Shown: piece by piece, positions 8,251 to 16,353 of the stretch
Layout of the letters: the number at the start of each line of letters is the position of its first letter
Position numbering within the stretch: position 1 is the first letter of the stretch
Assembly (NCBI RefSeq): GCF_014648915.1
Contig: NZ_BMSA01000025.1
Location: 106,169 to 170,168 of the forward strand
Direction: 5' to 3'
DNA: 64,000 nt
Source of the DNA: Streptomyces phaeofaciens
GTDB lineage: Bacteria; Actinomycetota; Actinomycetes; Streptomycetales; Streptomycetaceae
Notes under the pieces: model-generated
Databases searched by the model: none
Told to the model about the DNA's origin: nothing
Seen by the model: the letters and a program-made list of their open reading frames with translations, nothing else
Translations under genes and position numbers: made by a program

Positions 8251-10491
8251 ATGATTCACGTCGGTGTCGTGGAGAGCAACCTCTCCGGGTCCGGCTTCGA
8301 AGGCCTGCAGATCATCAAGGAACTCGACTGCCGCGTCACCTTCTTCACCCGCGACCTGGACCGGTATCTGCAAGTCCCGGGCGGGCCGGCCTACTTCGAC
8401 GACTACGTCGACGAGATCGTCCACTGCGAGACGAACATCCTCGACGAGCTCCTGCCGCACGTGCACGCGGCCGGGGCCGAGCACCCCTTCGACGCGTTCC
8501 TGACCCTGGCGGAGTACGACGTGGTCGTGGCCGCCGAGGTGGCGGTCCGCCTCGGACTGCCCACGGTCAGCGTCGACGGCGTCGCGACGGCACGCAACAA
8601 GGCGTTGATGCGCCGGCGCTGCGCCGAACTCGGCGTCGCGATACCGGCGTTCCGCACCGTGCGGAATCCCGCCGAGGCCGCGGCGGCCGCGGCGGAGATC
8701 GGCCTGCCCTGTGTGGTGAAACCGGCCGACGAGACCAGCAGTGCCGACGTCCGGCTGGTGGACACCGCCGCGCAGGCCGCTGAACATGTCGCGCTGATCC
8801 AGTCCCGGGTGGAGAACACCCGCGGCCAAACCCGCTACCACGAGCTGATGGTCGAGGAGTACCTGAGCGGTCCCGAGGTCAGTGTGGAGGTGCTGGCCGA
8901 CGGCGACCGGTACGAGGTGTTCGGCGTGACCGACAAGTCGGTCGTGGGCCAGGGCTACTTCGTCGAGCTGGCCCACACCTTCCCCTCCAGCCTGCCCGCG
9001 CCGGTGGTGCGCGCCTGCGGCGACCTGGCCGTGGAGGCGCTCCGCGCGGTCGGGTTCGACCTGGGCATGGCCCATGTCGAGATCAAGGTGACCGCGTCCG
9101 GGCCCAAGCTCATCGAGATCAATCCGAGGCCCGCCGGCGGCAAGATCACCTACCTCGTCGACCGCGCCCTCGGCATCCGGTCCCTGGAGCTGGTGGCCCG
9201 GCAGTATCTCGGGCAGCCGCTGCCGGCCCGGGTGCTGCCCGAGCGCCCGGTCGGCGGTGCGGCCATCCGCTATCTGACCGCGCGGCCCGGGCGAGTCGTG
9301 TCGGTCAGCGGCCGGCAGCGCGCTGCCGCCCTGCCCGGCGTCGAGGAGGTCGTCGTCAAGCCCAAACCGGGTTCCGTGGTACGGGAGTTGCGCCGCAACG
9401 GCGACCGCGCCGGTCATGTACTCGTGGTGGCCGAGACCGCCGAGCTGGCGGCGCGCACCGCGGAGGCCGCCGCGCAGGAGATCGGCATCCGTACCGAGCC
9501 GGTCGTCCGTCGCCCGGTCGCGGAGTCCCTGGTCGACCTGATCGGCGGTACGCCGCTGCTCCGACTGCCGGTTCACCGCATCGTGGACGGAGTCCCGGGC
9601 GATGCCGAGGTGCTGGCGAAGCTGGAGCTGTTCAACCCCTGGTCCAGCAGCAAGGACCGGGCCGCGCTGTCGATGCTGCGCGGCGCCGAGGAGCGGGGGC
9701 TGCTCACCCCGGGCGACGGCACCGTGATCGAGGCGACCTCGGGCAACACCGGTATCTCGCTGGCCGCGCTGGCGGCGGCACGCGGGTACCGCTGCGTCAT
9801 CGTGCTGCCGGACAACGCCACCCAGGAGCGGGTGGCCATGCTCCGCTCGCTCGGCGCCGAGGTCGTACGGACCCCGCACACGGGCGGCTACCAGGCGGCG
9901 GTCGACAAGGCCGGGGAACTCCACCGGCAGACCCCCGGGTCGTGGTTCTGCTGCCAGCACGACAACCCGGACAACACACGGGCGCACTACGAGACGACCG
10001 GCCCGGAGATCTGGAGCGACGCCGACGGACGGATCGACGTGTTCGTCTGCGGAGTGGGCACCGGTGGCACGCTCAGCGGCGCGGGGCGGTACCTGCGCGA
10101 GAGTCATCCCGCGGTCCGGATCGTCGCGGTGGAACCGGCGGGCTCGCCGCTGCTGTCCGGCGGCGAACCCGGCACGCACACCATTCCGGGCTTCAACGGC
10201 GGTTTCATCGCGCCCACCACGGAACGCAACCTCATCGACGAGGTCATCGCGGTGTCCGACGTGGACGCCCTGGAGACCACCCGGCGGCTCGCGCTGCGCG
10301 CCGGCCTGATGGTCGGTGTCTCGGCCGGCGCCGTCGTCCACGCGTCCGGTGTCCTGGCCGCCCGTCCGGAGTACCGGGGCCGGCGCATCGTGACCCTGCT
10401 GCCCGACACCGGCGAGCGGTATCTGAGCCTGCTCGGTAGCGAGGCCGAGTCGGTTCCGGCCGGGCCTGCCCTCAGCGGCGGTGCCCGGTGA
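8251..10491 (+). CDS. ATP-grasp ligase fused to a cysteine-synthase-family PLP enzyme
   Basis: The protein has 746 residues in two parts. Residues 1 to about 410 form an ATP-grasp carboxylate-amine ligase: VVKPADETSSADV (ATP-binding Lys), VEEYLSGPEVSVEV, and HVEIK...LIEINPRPAGGKI with the Glu and Asn metal ligands. Residues 428-746 are fold-type II PLP: Lys468 in NPWSSSKDRA, the TSGNTG loop at 496-501 and the phosphate loop GVGTGGT at 601-607. Such enzymes replace the beta-substituent of O-acetylserine with a nucleophile. The fusion suggests that the new amino acid is handed directly to ligation. GGAGGC precedes the ATG. Its stop overlaps the GTG of the next gene. Nucleophile and ligation partner are unknown. 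Confidence 0.88.
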   Translation: MIHVGVVESNLSGSGFEGLQIIKELDCRVTFFTRDLDRYLQVPGGPAYFDDYVDEIVHCETNILDELLPHVHAAGAEHPFDAFLTLAEYDVVVAAEVAVRLGLPTVSVDGVATARNKALMRRRCAELGVAIPAFRTVRNPAEAAAAAAEIGLPCVVKPADETSSADVRLVDTAAQAAEHVALIQSRVENTRGQTRYHELMVEEYLSGPEVSVEVLADGDRYEVFGVTDKSVVGQGYFVELAHTFPSSLPAPVVRACGDLAVEALRAVGFDLGMAHVEIKVTASGPKLIEINPRPAGGKITYLVDRALGIRSLELVARQYLGQPLPARVLPERPVGGAAIRYLTARPGRVVSVSGRQRAAALPGVEEVVVKPKPGSVVRELRRNGDRAGHVLVVAETAELAARTAEAAAQEIGIRTEPVVRRPVAESLVDLIGGTPLLRLPVHRIVDGVPGDAEVLAKLELFNPWSSSKDRAALSMLRGAEERGLLTPGDGTVIEATSGNTGISLAALAAARGYRCVIVLPDNATQERVAMLRSLGAEVVRTPHTGGYQAAVDKAGELHRQTPGSWFCCQHDNPDNTRAHYETTGPEIWSDADGRIDVFVCGVGTGGTLSGAGRYLRESHPAVRIVAVEPAGSPLLSGGEPGTHTIPGFNGGFIAPTTERNLIDEVIAVSDVDALETTRRLALRAGLMVGVSAGAVVHASGVLAARPEYRGRRIVTLLPDTGERYLSLLGSEAESVPAGPALSGGAR

Positions 10492-11762
10492 CGGCGCCCG
10501 GACCCACCGACGACCGGCCCCGCCTGCTGATGGTGATGCCCTACCGCCAGTTCGTGCGGAAAGCACGGGCCGAGGGGTTCTGGGTCGGTGCGATCTGGGA
10601 CCCCCGGCTGGAGTCGCCGGAATACCTCGACGACGTGCGCGCACTGGCGGACCTGTTCGTGTCGGTCGACTTCCAGGACCCGGAGCTGCTGCGCCGCACC
10701 CTTCGCGAGGTGGCCCGCGAGCACCGCGCGACGGTGATCTACCACATCGGCAGGGAGGAGACGATGGTCACCGCCCACGAGGTGGCCGAGGAGCTGCACG
10801 CCGAGCTGAACCCGGCCGCGGCGATCCGCTTCCTCGCCGACAAGCACGCGATGCGGGACCTGCTCGCCCGGCGCGGGATCTCCCCGGTGTCCTTCGAGGC
10901 CACACCGACGCGGCGGGAGGTGCCGGAGGCGGTCGAGCGGATCGGCTACCCGGCCGTGGTCAAGCCGACCGCGCTCGCCGGCAGCCGAGGCGTGTTCCTG
11001 TGGCAGGACGCGCGGGACCGGACGGCCTGGACCGCACTCGTCGACCAGTACGGCTACGACGGCCCGTTCCTCGTCGAGGAGTACCTGCGGGGTCCCGAAT
11101 ACAGCGTGGAGACGCTGAGCAGAGACGGCCGGCACCAAGTCGTCGGCATCACCGAGAAGCTGCTGGGCCCCCCGCCGCTGTTCGTGGAGGTGGGGCACGT
11201 CCATCCGGCGCCGCTGCCCCAGGACCGCCGGCGGGCCGTCGAGGAACTCACCACGGAGTTCCTCACGGCATGCGGGTACCGGTTCGGCCCCGCGCACACC
11301 GAGGTGATCTGGACAGCGCGCGGCCCGCGCGTCGTCGAGTCGCAGGCCCGGCTCGGCGGTGACCGCATACCGCGACTCGTCGAGTTGGCCACCGGACTCG
11401 ACATCGAGCGGGCGATCTTCGCCGCCCTGGCGGACAGGCCGGCCGAGCCCGTCGAGCCGACGGCGACCGCGATCGTGCGGTTCTTCACCTTCCCGCCCGG
11501 CCGTGTCGGCGAGATCCATGGCCTGGAGAGGGCCGCTCGGCTCGGACACGTCGACGAGCTGAGCCTCCGGCTGCGCCCGGGCGACACCGTGCCCGAGGTC
11601 CGGGACTCCAAGAGCCGCCACGGGCACGTCATCGTCCTCGGCTCCTCTCCCAAGGAGGCCCAGGCCCGGTGTGCGGAGGTGCTCGCCGCCATCGAGGTCG
11701 TCATCGACGACAGGCCCGTACGAGCGGACGGTCGCGCCGAGGCGCTCGGGACGCCCGTTTGA
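10488..11762 (+). CDS. ATP-grasp carboxylate-amine ligase
   Basis: The protein has 424 residues. The start GTG at 10488 overlaps the preceding stop (GTGA), indicating coupling. Motifs are YPAVVKPTALAGSRGVFLW (ATP-binding Lys and Gly-rich loop), FLVEEYLRGPEYSVETL and HTEVIW...VVESQARLGGDRI. The metal-site Asn seen in the fused ligase (EINPR) is Gln here (ESQAR), as in a common subfamily. Such ligases activate a carboxylate as acyl phosphate and join it to an amine, for instance in dipeptide antibiotics. The stop codon lies at the edge of the IS element (11760-11762), so the C-terminus may have been altered by the insertion. Confidence 0.87.
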   Translation: MTAPGPTDDRPRLLMVMPYRQFVRKARAEGFWVGAIWDPRLESPEYLDDVRALADLFVSVDFQDPELLRRTLREVAREHRATVIYHIGREETMVTAHEVAEELHAELNPAAAIRFLADKHAMRDLLARRGISPVSFEATPTRREVPEAVERIGYPAVVKPTALAGSRGVFLWQDARDRTAWTALVDQYGYDGPFLVEEYLRGPEYSVETLSRDGRHQVVGITEKLLGPPPLFVEVGHVHPAPLPQDRRRAVEELTTEFLTACGYRFGPAHTEVIWTARGPRVVESQARLGGDRIPRLVELATGLDIERAIFAALADRPAEPVEPTATAIVRFFTFPPGRVGEIHGLERAARLGHVDELSLRLRPGDTVPEVRDSKSRHGHVIVLGSSPKEAQARCAEVLAAIEVVIDDRPVRADGRAEALGTPV

Positions 11763-11900
11763 CTTCCTCCCCCGCCTAAAGGCGGTGGATTCCAGCGGTC
11801 ACCCGCTGGGCTTCCTGCTTCACCGACGACCGCCCCGTCCGGGAGGACTCCCGTTGAGGTCTTACACCGTCTCCACAGGCAGACGCCGCCAGCCCGGCGG
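11760..11900 (-). ncRNA. Predicted omega RNA (reRNA) at the 3' end of tnpB
   Basis: TnpB guide RNAs are made from the 3' part of the tnpB transcript through the element right end, with the guide taken from flanking DNA. Here the conserved hairpin at 11772-11785 and the right end at about 11760 fit this position, and the guide would come from the 3' end of the upstream ATP-grasp gene. Extent is inferred from the family, not seen as a boundary. Confidence 0.4.
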
Positions 11901-12984
11901 CCAGGATGTTGCGTGCCGCGTTCACGTCACGGTCATGCACACTGCCGCAGTCACACGTCCACTCACGGACGTTCAGCGGCAGCTTCCCGCAGATCGTGCC
12001 GCACGCCCCGCACAGCTTCGAGCTGGCAAACCAGCGGTCGACCACCACGAGTTCGCGCCCGTACCAGGCGCACTTGTACTCCAGCATGGAGCGCAGTTCC
12101 GTCCAGGCCGCGTCGGAGATGGCACGCGCCAGGGTGTGGTTCTTGATCAGGTTGCGGACGGTGAGATCCTCGATCACGACCGTTTGGTTCTCACGGACGA
12201 GCCGAGTGGTGAGTTTGTGCAGAAAGTCACGGCGGCGGTCGGCGATCCGAGCGTGGACCCTGGCGACCTTCCGGCGTGCCCTTTCCCGGTTGTTAGAGCC
12301 CTTGGCCTTGCGGGACAGCTCCCGCTGAGCCTTCGCCATCCGGCCCCGGTCGCGGCGCTCGTGCCGGGGGTTGGTGATCTTCTCTCCGGTGGACAGGGTC
12401 ACCAGCGAGGTGATCCCGGCGTCGATGCCGACGGCTGTGCCCGTGGCCGGGGCAGGAGCGATGGTGTCTTCGCACAGCAGGGACACGAACCAGCGCCCCG
12501 CGCTGTCGCGGGAGACGGTCACCGTGGTCGGCTCCGCCCCCTCCGGGAGTGGGCGCGACCAGCAAATCTCCAGCGGCGTCGTCATCTTCGCCAGCGTCAG
12601 GCGTCCATCACGCCACGTGAAAGCGGAGCGGGTGTACTCCGCGCTCGCGCGGGACTTCTTCCGGCTCTTGTACCGCGGATACTTGGACCGCTTGGCGAAG
12701 AAGCTCCCGAACGCCGTCTGAAGGTGGCGCAGTGCCTGCTGCAGCGGGACGGAGGACACCTCGGCGAGGAAGGCGAGTTCTTCGGTCTTCTTCCACTCGG
12801 TCAGCGCGGCGGAGGACTGGAGGTAGGAGACACGGCGCTGCTCGCCGTACCAGGCATGGGTGCGCTCCTCCAGGGCCAGGTTGTAGACCAGGCGAACACA
12901 GCCGAACGTACGCGACAGCGCCGCTGCCTGCTCGTCCGTCGGATAGAAGCGGTACTTGAACGCCCGCTTCACGTGCTGCGCCAT
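11776..12984 (-). CDS. tnpB: TnpB RNA-guided nuclease of an IS605-type element
   Basis: The protein has 402 residues, the usual TnpB size. The N-terminal helix-turn-helix/OrfB region starts FKYRFYPTDEQ. The RuvC-like triad is intact: Asp188 in GIDAG, Glu272 in VIEDL and Asp in HDRDVNAARNI (351/353). A zinc ribbon, CGAC...CDCG, lies between the last two. TnpB proteins are omega-RNA-guided double-strand DNA nucleases that help their element persist. With no tnpA nearby the element would need a transposase supplied in trans. The intact active site argues that it is not decayed. Confidence 0.93.
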   Translation of the reverse strand: MAQHVKRAFKYRFYPTDEQAAALSRTFGCVRLVYNLALEERTHAWYGEQRRVSYLQSSAALTEWKKTEELAFLAEVSSVPLQQALRHLQTAFGSFFAKRSKYPRYKSRKKSRASAEYTRSAFTWRDGRLTLAKMTTPLEICWSRPLPEGAEPTTVTVSRDSAGRWFVSLLCEDTIAPAPATGTAVGIDAGITSLVTLSTGEKITNPRHERRDRGRMAKAQRELSRKAKGSNNRERARRKVARVHARIADRRRDFLHKLTTRLVRENQTVVIEDLTVRNLIKNHTLARAISDAAWTELRSMLEYKCAWYGRELVVVDRWFASSKLCGACGTICGKLPLNVREWTCDCGSVHDRDVNAARNILAAGLAASACGDGVRPQRESSRTGRSSVKQEAQRVTAGIHRL

Positions 12985-13142
12985 ACCTCACATCCTCTCA
13001 CTTCCTGTGCAAGCGCAGGGGTACGACCGCCGGTCGACAAACGCCGAACCGCCCTGCTGGCGACTCGGCCTTCCCTGCCCTGCTCCGCAGGAGTCCGTTC
13101 CCGCCTCGGCCCGAAGGCCGGGGTATCCACGGAGGAATTCCG

Positions 13143-13190
13143 ATGAGCGCCGTCGGTCACCAGTCCCCCCACCCCGAAGAAAGGCAGTGA
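13143..13190 (+). CDS. Possible 15-residue leader ORF
   Basis: An ATG at 13143 is preceded by GGAGGAATTCC with good spacing and encodes MSAVGHQSPHPEERQ before a stop. It lies just after the IS left end and before the third ATP-grasp gene. It may be a leader peptide, a leftover of the gene cut by the insertion, or chance. A second short frame (13193-13231, 12 codons, AAAGG upstream) overlaps the next ATG as ATGA. Confidence 0.3.
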   Translation: MSAVGHQSPHPEERQ

Positions 13191-13227
13191 CCATGCAGTG
13201 GTCCAACCCGACGACCAGGAGGTCGCC

Positions 13228-14484
13228 ATGACCACCTACGCCAGCGACGCACAGGTGGTGTTCGTCGGCTACAACGCGGCCTACCTGCGCGCGATCGACG
13301 GGAGCGTCCCCGGCGGGTCGGTCGTGGTGATCGAGGAACCCGACATCATCCGCAAGCGGGAACTGCGGGACGCGGCGGCACGCTTCGACTGCCTGGACCG
13401 GATCGTCCCGGCGAGCTACCAGCAGTCGGCCGAGGCCCTCGACCTGGCGGCCGAACTGACAGCCGCGCGCCCGGTGGCCGCCGTCGTCCCGGGTCTGGAG
13501 TACGCGGTGCCGGCCACGGCCGCGCTGGCCGAGAAGCTCGGGCTGCCGGGCGCGACCGAAACGGCCGCGCGGGCGCTGCGGGACAAGGTCCGGCTGCGCG
13601 AGGTCTCCGGCGCGGGCGGCGTCCGCAATCCGCGGTGGCGCGAGGTGCACGGCCCCGCGGACATCCTCGCGTTCGCCGGCGACGGTCCGGTGGTGGTGAA
13701 GCCGGCGAACCGGCAGGCGAGTGTCGGCGTGCAGCTGCTGGACTCGGTCGACGCCACCACCGCGGCGCGGGCGTGGGAGCGGACGTCGTCGGCGGCCGAG
13801 TACGAGCAGGTGCCCGACCGGCAGCTGGCGTGGCGCTTCCTCGCCGAGGAACGCCTGCGAGGTCCCGAGTACAGCGTGGAGGCGCTGGTACGGGAGGGCG
13901 AGATCGTCTTCGAGAACGTCACGGCCAAGACGGTCGTCCCGGGGCCGTATCCCGTCGAACTCGGTCATCTGCTGCCCGCTCCGCTCGACCGGGACACGCA
14001 GACCGCGTTCGCGACGGCCATGCGGGCGCTGGTCGCCGCGATCGGCTTCGGGACGGGCATCCTGCACGCGGAGTGGATCCTGACCGAGTCGGGCCCGACG
14101 CTGGTCGAATGCGCCGGCCGCTGCCCCGGTGACTACCTGATCGATCTCATCGACCTGGCCTACGACACACGGATCAGGCTGACTCTCATCGACCTGTTGG
14201 CCGGCCGTCCGGTCACGCTGCCCCCGTCCGCGCGGCAGACCTCGGCGATCCGGTTCCTGGCCGCCGAGCCGGGCACCGTGACAGGGGTGGCCGGGGTGGA
14301 CACAGCACAGGGGTTGCCCGGCGTGCAGGTCGCGGAGGTGGATGTCGAGCCAGGCCAGGAGGTCAGGCCGTGGGCGTCCTCCTGGGACCGCGCCGGGCAT
14401 GTCATCGCGACCGGGCCGGACGCGGACACCACCCGTCAACGCGTCCTGGACGCGGACGCCGCCATCCGCATCGCTACCGATTGA
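13228..14484 (+). CDS. ATP-grasp carboxylate-amine ligase, third in the cluster
   Basis: The protein has 418 residues. The ATG at 13228 was chosen over a GTG at 13198 because CAGGAGGTCGCC precedes it. Motifs are PVVVKPANRQASVGVQLL (ATP-binding Lys), FLAEERLRGPEYSVEAL and HAEWILTESGP...LVECAGRCPGDYL. Where the fused ligase has EINPR this one has ECAGR, so the usual Asn metal ligand is replaced; this occurs in an ATP-grasp subfamily and need not mean loss of activity. It ends seven bases before the MFS start. Together with the other two it could form two or three successive amide bonds, or use different substrates. Confidence 0.86.
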   Translation: MTTYASDAQVVFVGYNAAYLRAIDGSVPGGSVVVIEEPDIIRKRELRDAAARFDCLDRIVPASYQQSAEALDLAAELTAARPVAAVVPGLEYAVPATAALAEKLGLPGATETAARALRDKVRLREVSGAGGVRNPRWREVHGPADILAFAGDGPVVVKPANRQASVGVQLLDSVDATTAARAWERTSSAAEYEQVPDRQLAWRFLAEERLRGPEYSVEALVREGEIVFENVTAKTVVPGPYPVELGHLLPAPLDRDTQTAFATAMRALVAAIGFGTGILHAEWILTESGPTLVECAGRCPGDYLIDLIDLAYDTRIRLTLIDLLAGRPVTLPPSARQTSAIRFLAAEPGTVTGVAGVDTAQGLPGVQVAEVDVEPGQEVRPWASSWDRAGHVIATGPDADTTRQRVLDADAAIRIATD

Positions 14485-14491
14485 GGAGAAC

Positions 14492-15757
14492 ATGTCTGTT
14501 CTGTGGCAACGCGTCCGCGGATGGCGCGGGTCCATGCCCGGAGGGTCGGTCGGAGTACGGCTGGCCGTGATGGCGATGATCGACGCGGTGGGCACCGGTG
14601 CCTTCCTGGCCGTCTCCGTGCCGTTCATCACCAGGTCGGTCCACCTGTCGGAGGGCGACCTCGGTCTCGGCCTGGCCCTGTCCGCCGCCATCGCCCTGGG
14701 CACGGCCATCCCGATCGGCGTCCTGGCCGACCGGATCGGCCCGAAGAAGGTGCTGGTCGGGGTGAGCCTGTGGCGCTGCGCCTGCTTCGTCGTCTACCCG
14801 CTCGTGCAGAACCTGTGGCAGTTCCTGACCGTGGTGTGCCTGCTCGGCCTGGTCGACAAGGCCGCGGCACCGATGGAACAGGCCCTGGTCGGGCAGGCCA
14901 CGGCGACCGACGACCGGGTCAGGGTGGTCGCGATCCTCCGGTCGCTGCGCAACGTCGGCTTCACCGTCGGCGCCCTCCTGGGCGCCATCGGGCTGCTGAT
15001 CGACACCCGCGCGGGGTACAGCGCGATTCTGCTGGTCAACGCCGCCTCCTTCGCCGTGCTCGCGAGTCTGGCCTCCCGGCTGCCGGTGCTCAGTGCGCCG
15101 GCGAAGAGCCTGCGCCGGCGTTTCTCGGTCAGTGTGCTGCGCGACGGATCGTTCCTGTCGTTCACCGGCATCAACGCCGTGCTCACCATGCACATGACCC
15201 TGCTGAGCATCGGCATCCCGCTCTGGATCGTCGGACACACCGACGTCTCCGCAGCGCTGATCTCGCCCCTGGTGGCGGTCAACACCGTGCTCGCCGTCGC
15301 CCTGCAAGTGCGGGCCAGCCGGGGAACCGACACCATCGCCGGCGCAGCCCGGGCCCTGGTACGGGCCGGCATCTCCCTCGCGGTCTGCTGCCTGCTGCTT
15401 GTCGCGGCGCCGAAGCTGCCGGTCGTCCTGGCCGTCGGCGTGCTGCTGCTGGCCATGGTCGCGCTGACCGGCGGCGAGTTGTTCCAGTCCGCCGGTGGCT
15501 GGGGCGGCTCCTATCTGCTCGCGGTGCCCGGCCAGGAGGGCGTCTACCTCTCGGTCTTCTGGCTCGGCGTGGCCGTCCAGCAGATCGCGGCACCGGTCCT
15601 GGTCAGCCTGGTCGTCACATCCGGCACCACGGGATGGGTCGTGCTGGCGGCGCTGTTCGCCGTCTGCGGCTTCGCCGCGCCCGTCATCGGCCGATGGGCA
15701 CAGGCGCAGGCGGACAGCAGACCTCGACCGGACCCGAGCCTGGCCGTGGCCCCGTAA
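14492..15757 (+). CDS. MFS transporter, probable product exporter
   Basis: The protein has 421 residues with about twelve hydrophobic segments. The MFS loop motif is visible as GVLADRIGPKKVLVG after TM2. TTGAGGAGAAC precedes the ATG. Its position inside the biosynthetic operon, seven bases after an ATP-grasp gene, makes export of (and self-protection from) the cluster product the likely role; this is inference from context. The C-terminal tail is short and charged. Confidence 0.87.
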   Translation: MSVLWQRVRGWRGSMPGGSVGVRLAVMAMIDAVGTGAFLAVSVPFITRSVHLSEGDLGLGLALSAAIALGTAIPIGVLADRIGPKKVLVGVSLWRCACFVVYPLVQNLWQFLTVVCLLGLVDKAAAPMEQALVGQATATDDRVRVVAILRSLRNVGFTVGALLGAIGLLIDTRAGYSAILLVNAASFAVLASLASRLPVLSAPAKSLRRRFSVSVLRDGSFLSFTGINAVLTMHMTLLSIGIPLWIVGHTDVSAALISPLVAVNTVLAVALQVRASRGTDTIAGAARALVRAGISLAVCCLLLVAAPKLPVVLAVGVLLLAMVALTGGELFQSAGGWGGSYLLAVPGQEGVYLSVFWLGVAVQQIAAPVLVSLVVTSGTTGWVVLAALFAVCGFAAPVIGRWAQAQADSRPRPDPSLAVAP

Positions 15758-15821
15758 CCACCCATGCATGCCGGCCCTGTGGCCGTGTTTCGGCACAGTT
15801 GAACAACAACCAAGGAGAGAC

Positions 15822-16274
15822 ATGTCCGTTCCGCTGTATGTTCCGTCCGGCGAAGGCGAGTTCGTCAACATACGGGACACCAAGAGGACGTACCTCAAGC
15901 TCACCACGGCGGACTCCGACGGCGAGTTCGGCTTCTTCGAGCACCACATGGCTCCGGAGGCGAGCGGCGCCAGCCCGCACATCCACAAGAACTCCACCGA
16001 GATGTTCTACGTGGTGAAGGGCGAGATCGAGTTCACCATCGGCGACCGCAAGGTCGTGGGTGAGCCCGGCGCGTTCGCGTACATCCCCAAGGGCGAGCCG
16101 CACGGCTTCACGAACCGGGGCAACGAGGACGCCACTCTGCTGATCATGTTCTACCCGATCTACAACCGCGAGGACTACTTCCGCGGCCTGGGGCGTCTCA
16201 CGGCCAACGGGCGCAACCCCAGCCTGGAGGAGCTGCAGGAGCACATGGCGAAGTACGACCAGTTCATGGTCTGA
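15822..16274 (+). CDS. Single-domain cupin protein
   Basis: The protein has 150 residues. The two cupin motifs are intact: PHIHKNSTEMFYVVKGE (His, His, Glu) and GAFAYIPKGEPHGFTN (His), so a metal site is expected. Small cupins act as dioxygenases, isomerases, epimerases or decarboxylases; the reaction cannot be told from sequence. CAAGGAGAGAC precedes the ATG. It is the last gene before a strong terminator, so it is taken as the end of the biosynthetic operon and may tailor or oxidise the product. Confidence 0.87.
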   Translation: MSVPLYVPSGEGEFVNIRDTKRTYLKLTTADSDGEFGFFEHHMAPEASGASPHIHKNSTEMFYVVKGEIEFTIGDRKVVGEPGAFAYIPKGEPHGFTNRGNEDATLLIMFYPIYNREDYFRGLGRLTANGRNPSLEELQEHMAKYDQFMV

Positions 16275-16302
16275 CCCGCGCACCCGCGCACCCGCGCCGA
16301 CG

Positions 16303-16340
16303 AACGGGGCCTGGCAGCGATTCCGCCGCCAGGCCCCGTT
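16303..16340. terminator. Strong bidirectional hairpin terminator
   Basis: A 13-base perfect stem (AACGGGGCCTGGC at 16303-16315 pairing with 16328-16340) with a 12-base loop lies between the stops of the convergent cupin and deaminase genes. It is the clearest boundary of the biosynthetic cluster. Confidence 0.85.
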
Positions 16341-16353
16341 GCTCGTACCGTCG

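Larger units (their letters stand above)
11760..13140 (-). mobile_element. IS605/IS1341-type tnpB-only insertion element
   Basis: The element contains tnpB on the minus strand and no tnpA. At its downstream (right) end a hairpin CCGCC-TAAA-GGCGG (11772-11785) overlaps the tnpB stop codon and is followed on the minus strand by GGGGGAGGAAGTCAA, typical of such right ends. At the upstream (left) end a second hairpin, CGGCC-CGAA-GGCCG, lies at 13107-13120. The two ends share similar sequence around the hairpins. Exact boundaries are uncertain because no target duplication is made by this class. It interrupts an otherwise + strand gene cluster between two ATP-grasp genes. Confidence 0.8.

Noticed and set aside
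7462..10644. A 1060-codon open frame on the minus strand opposite the acetyltransferase and fusion genes
   Set aside because: Antisense open frames are normal in high-GC codon-biased DNA. This one shows no family motif, and the + strand genes have clear ones.
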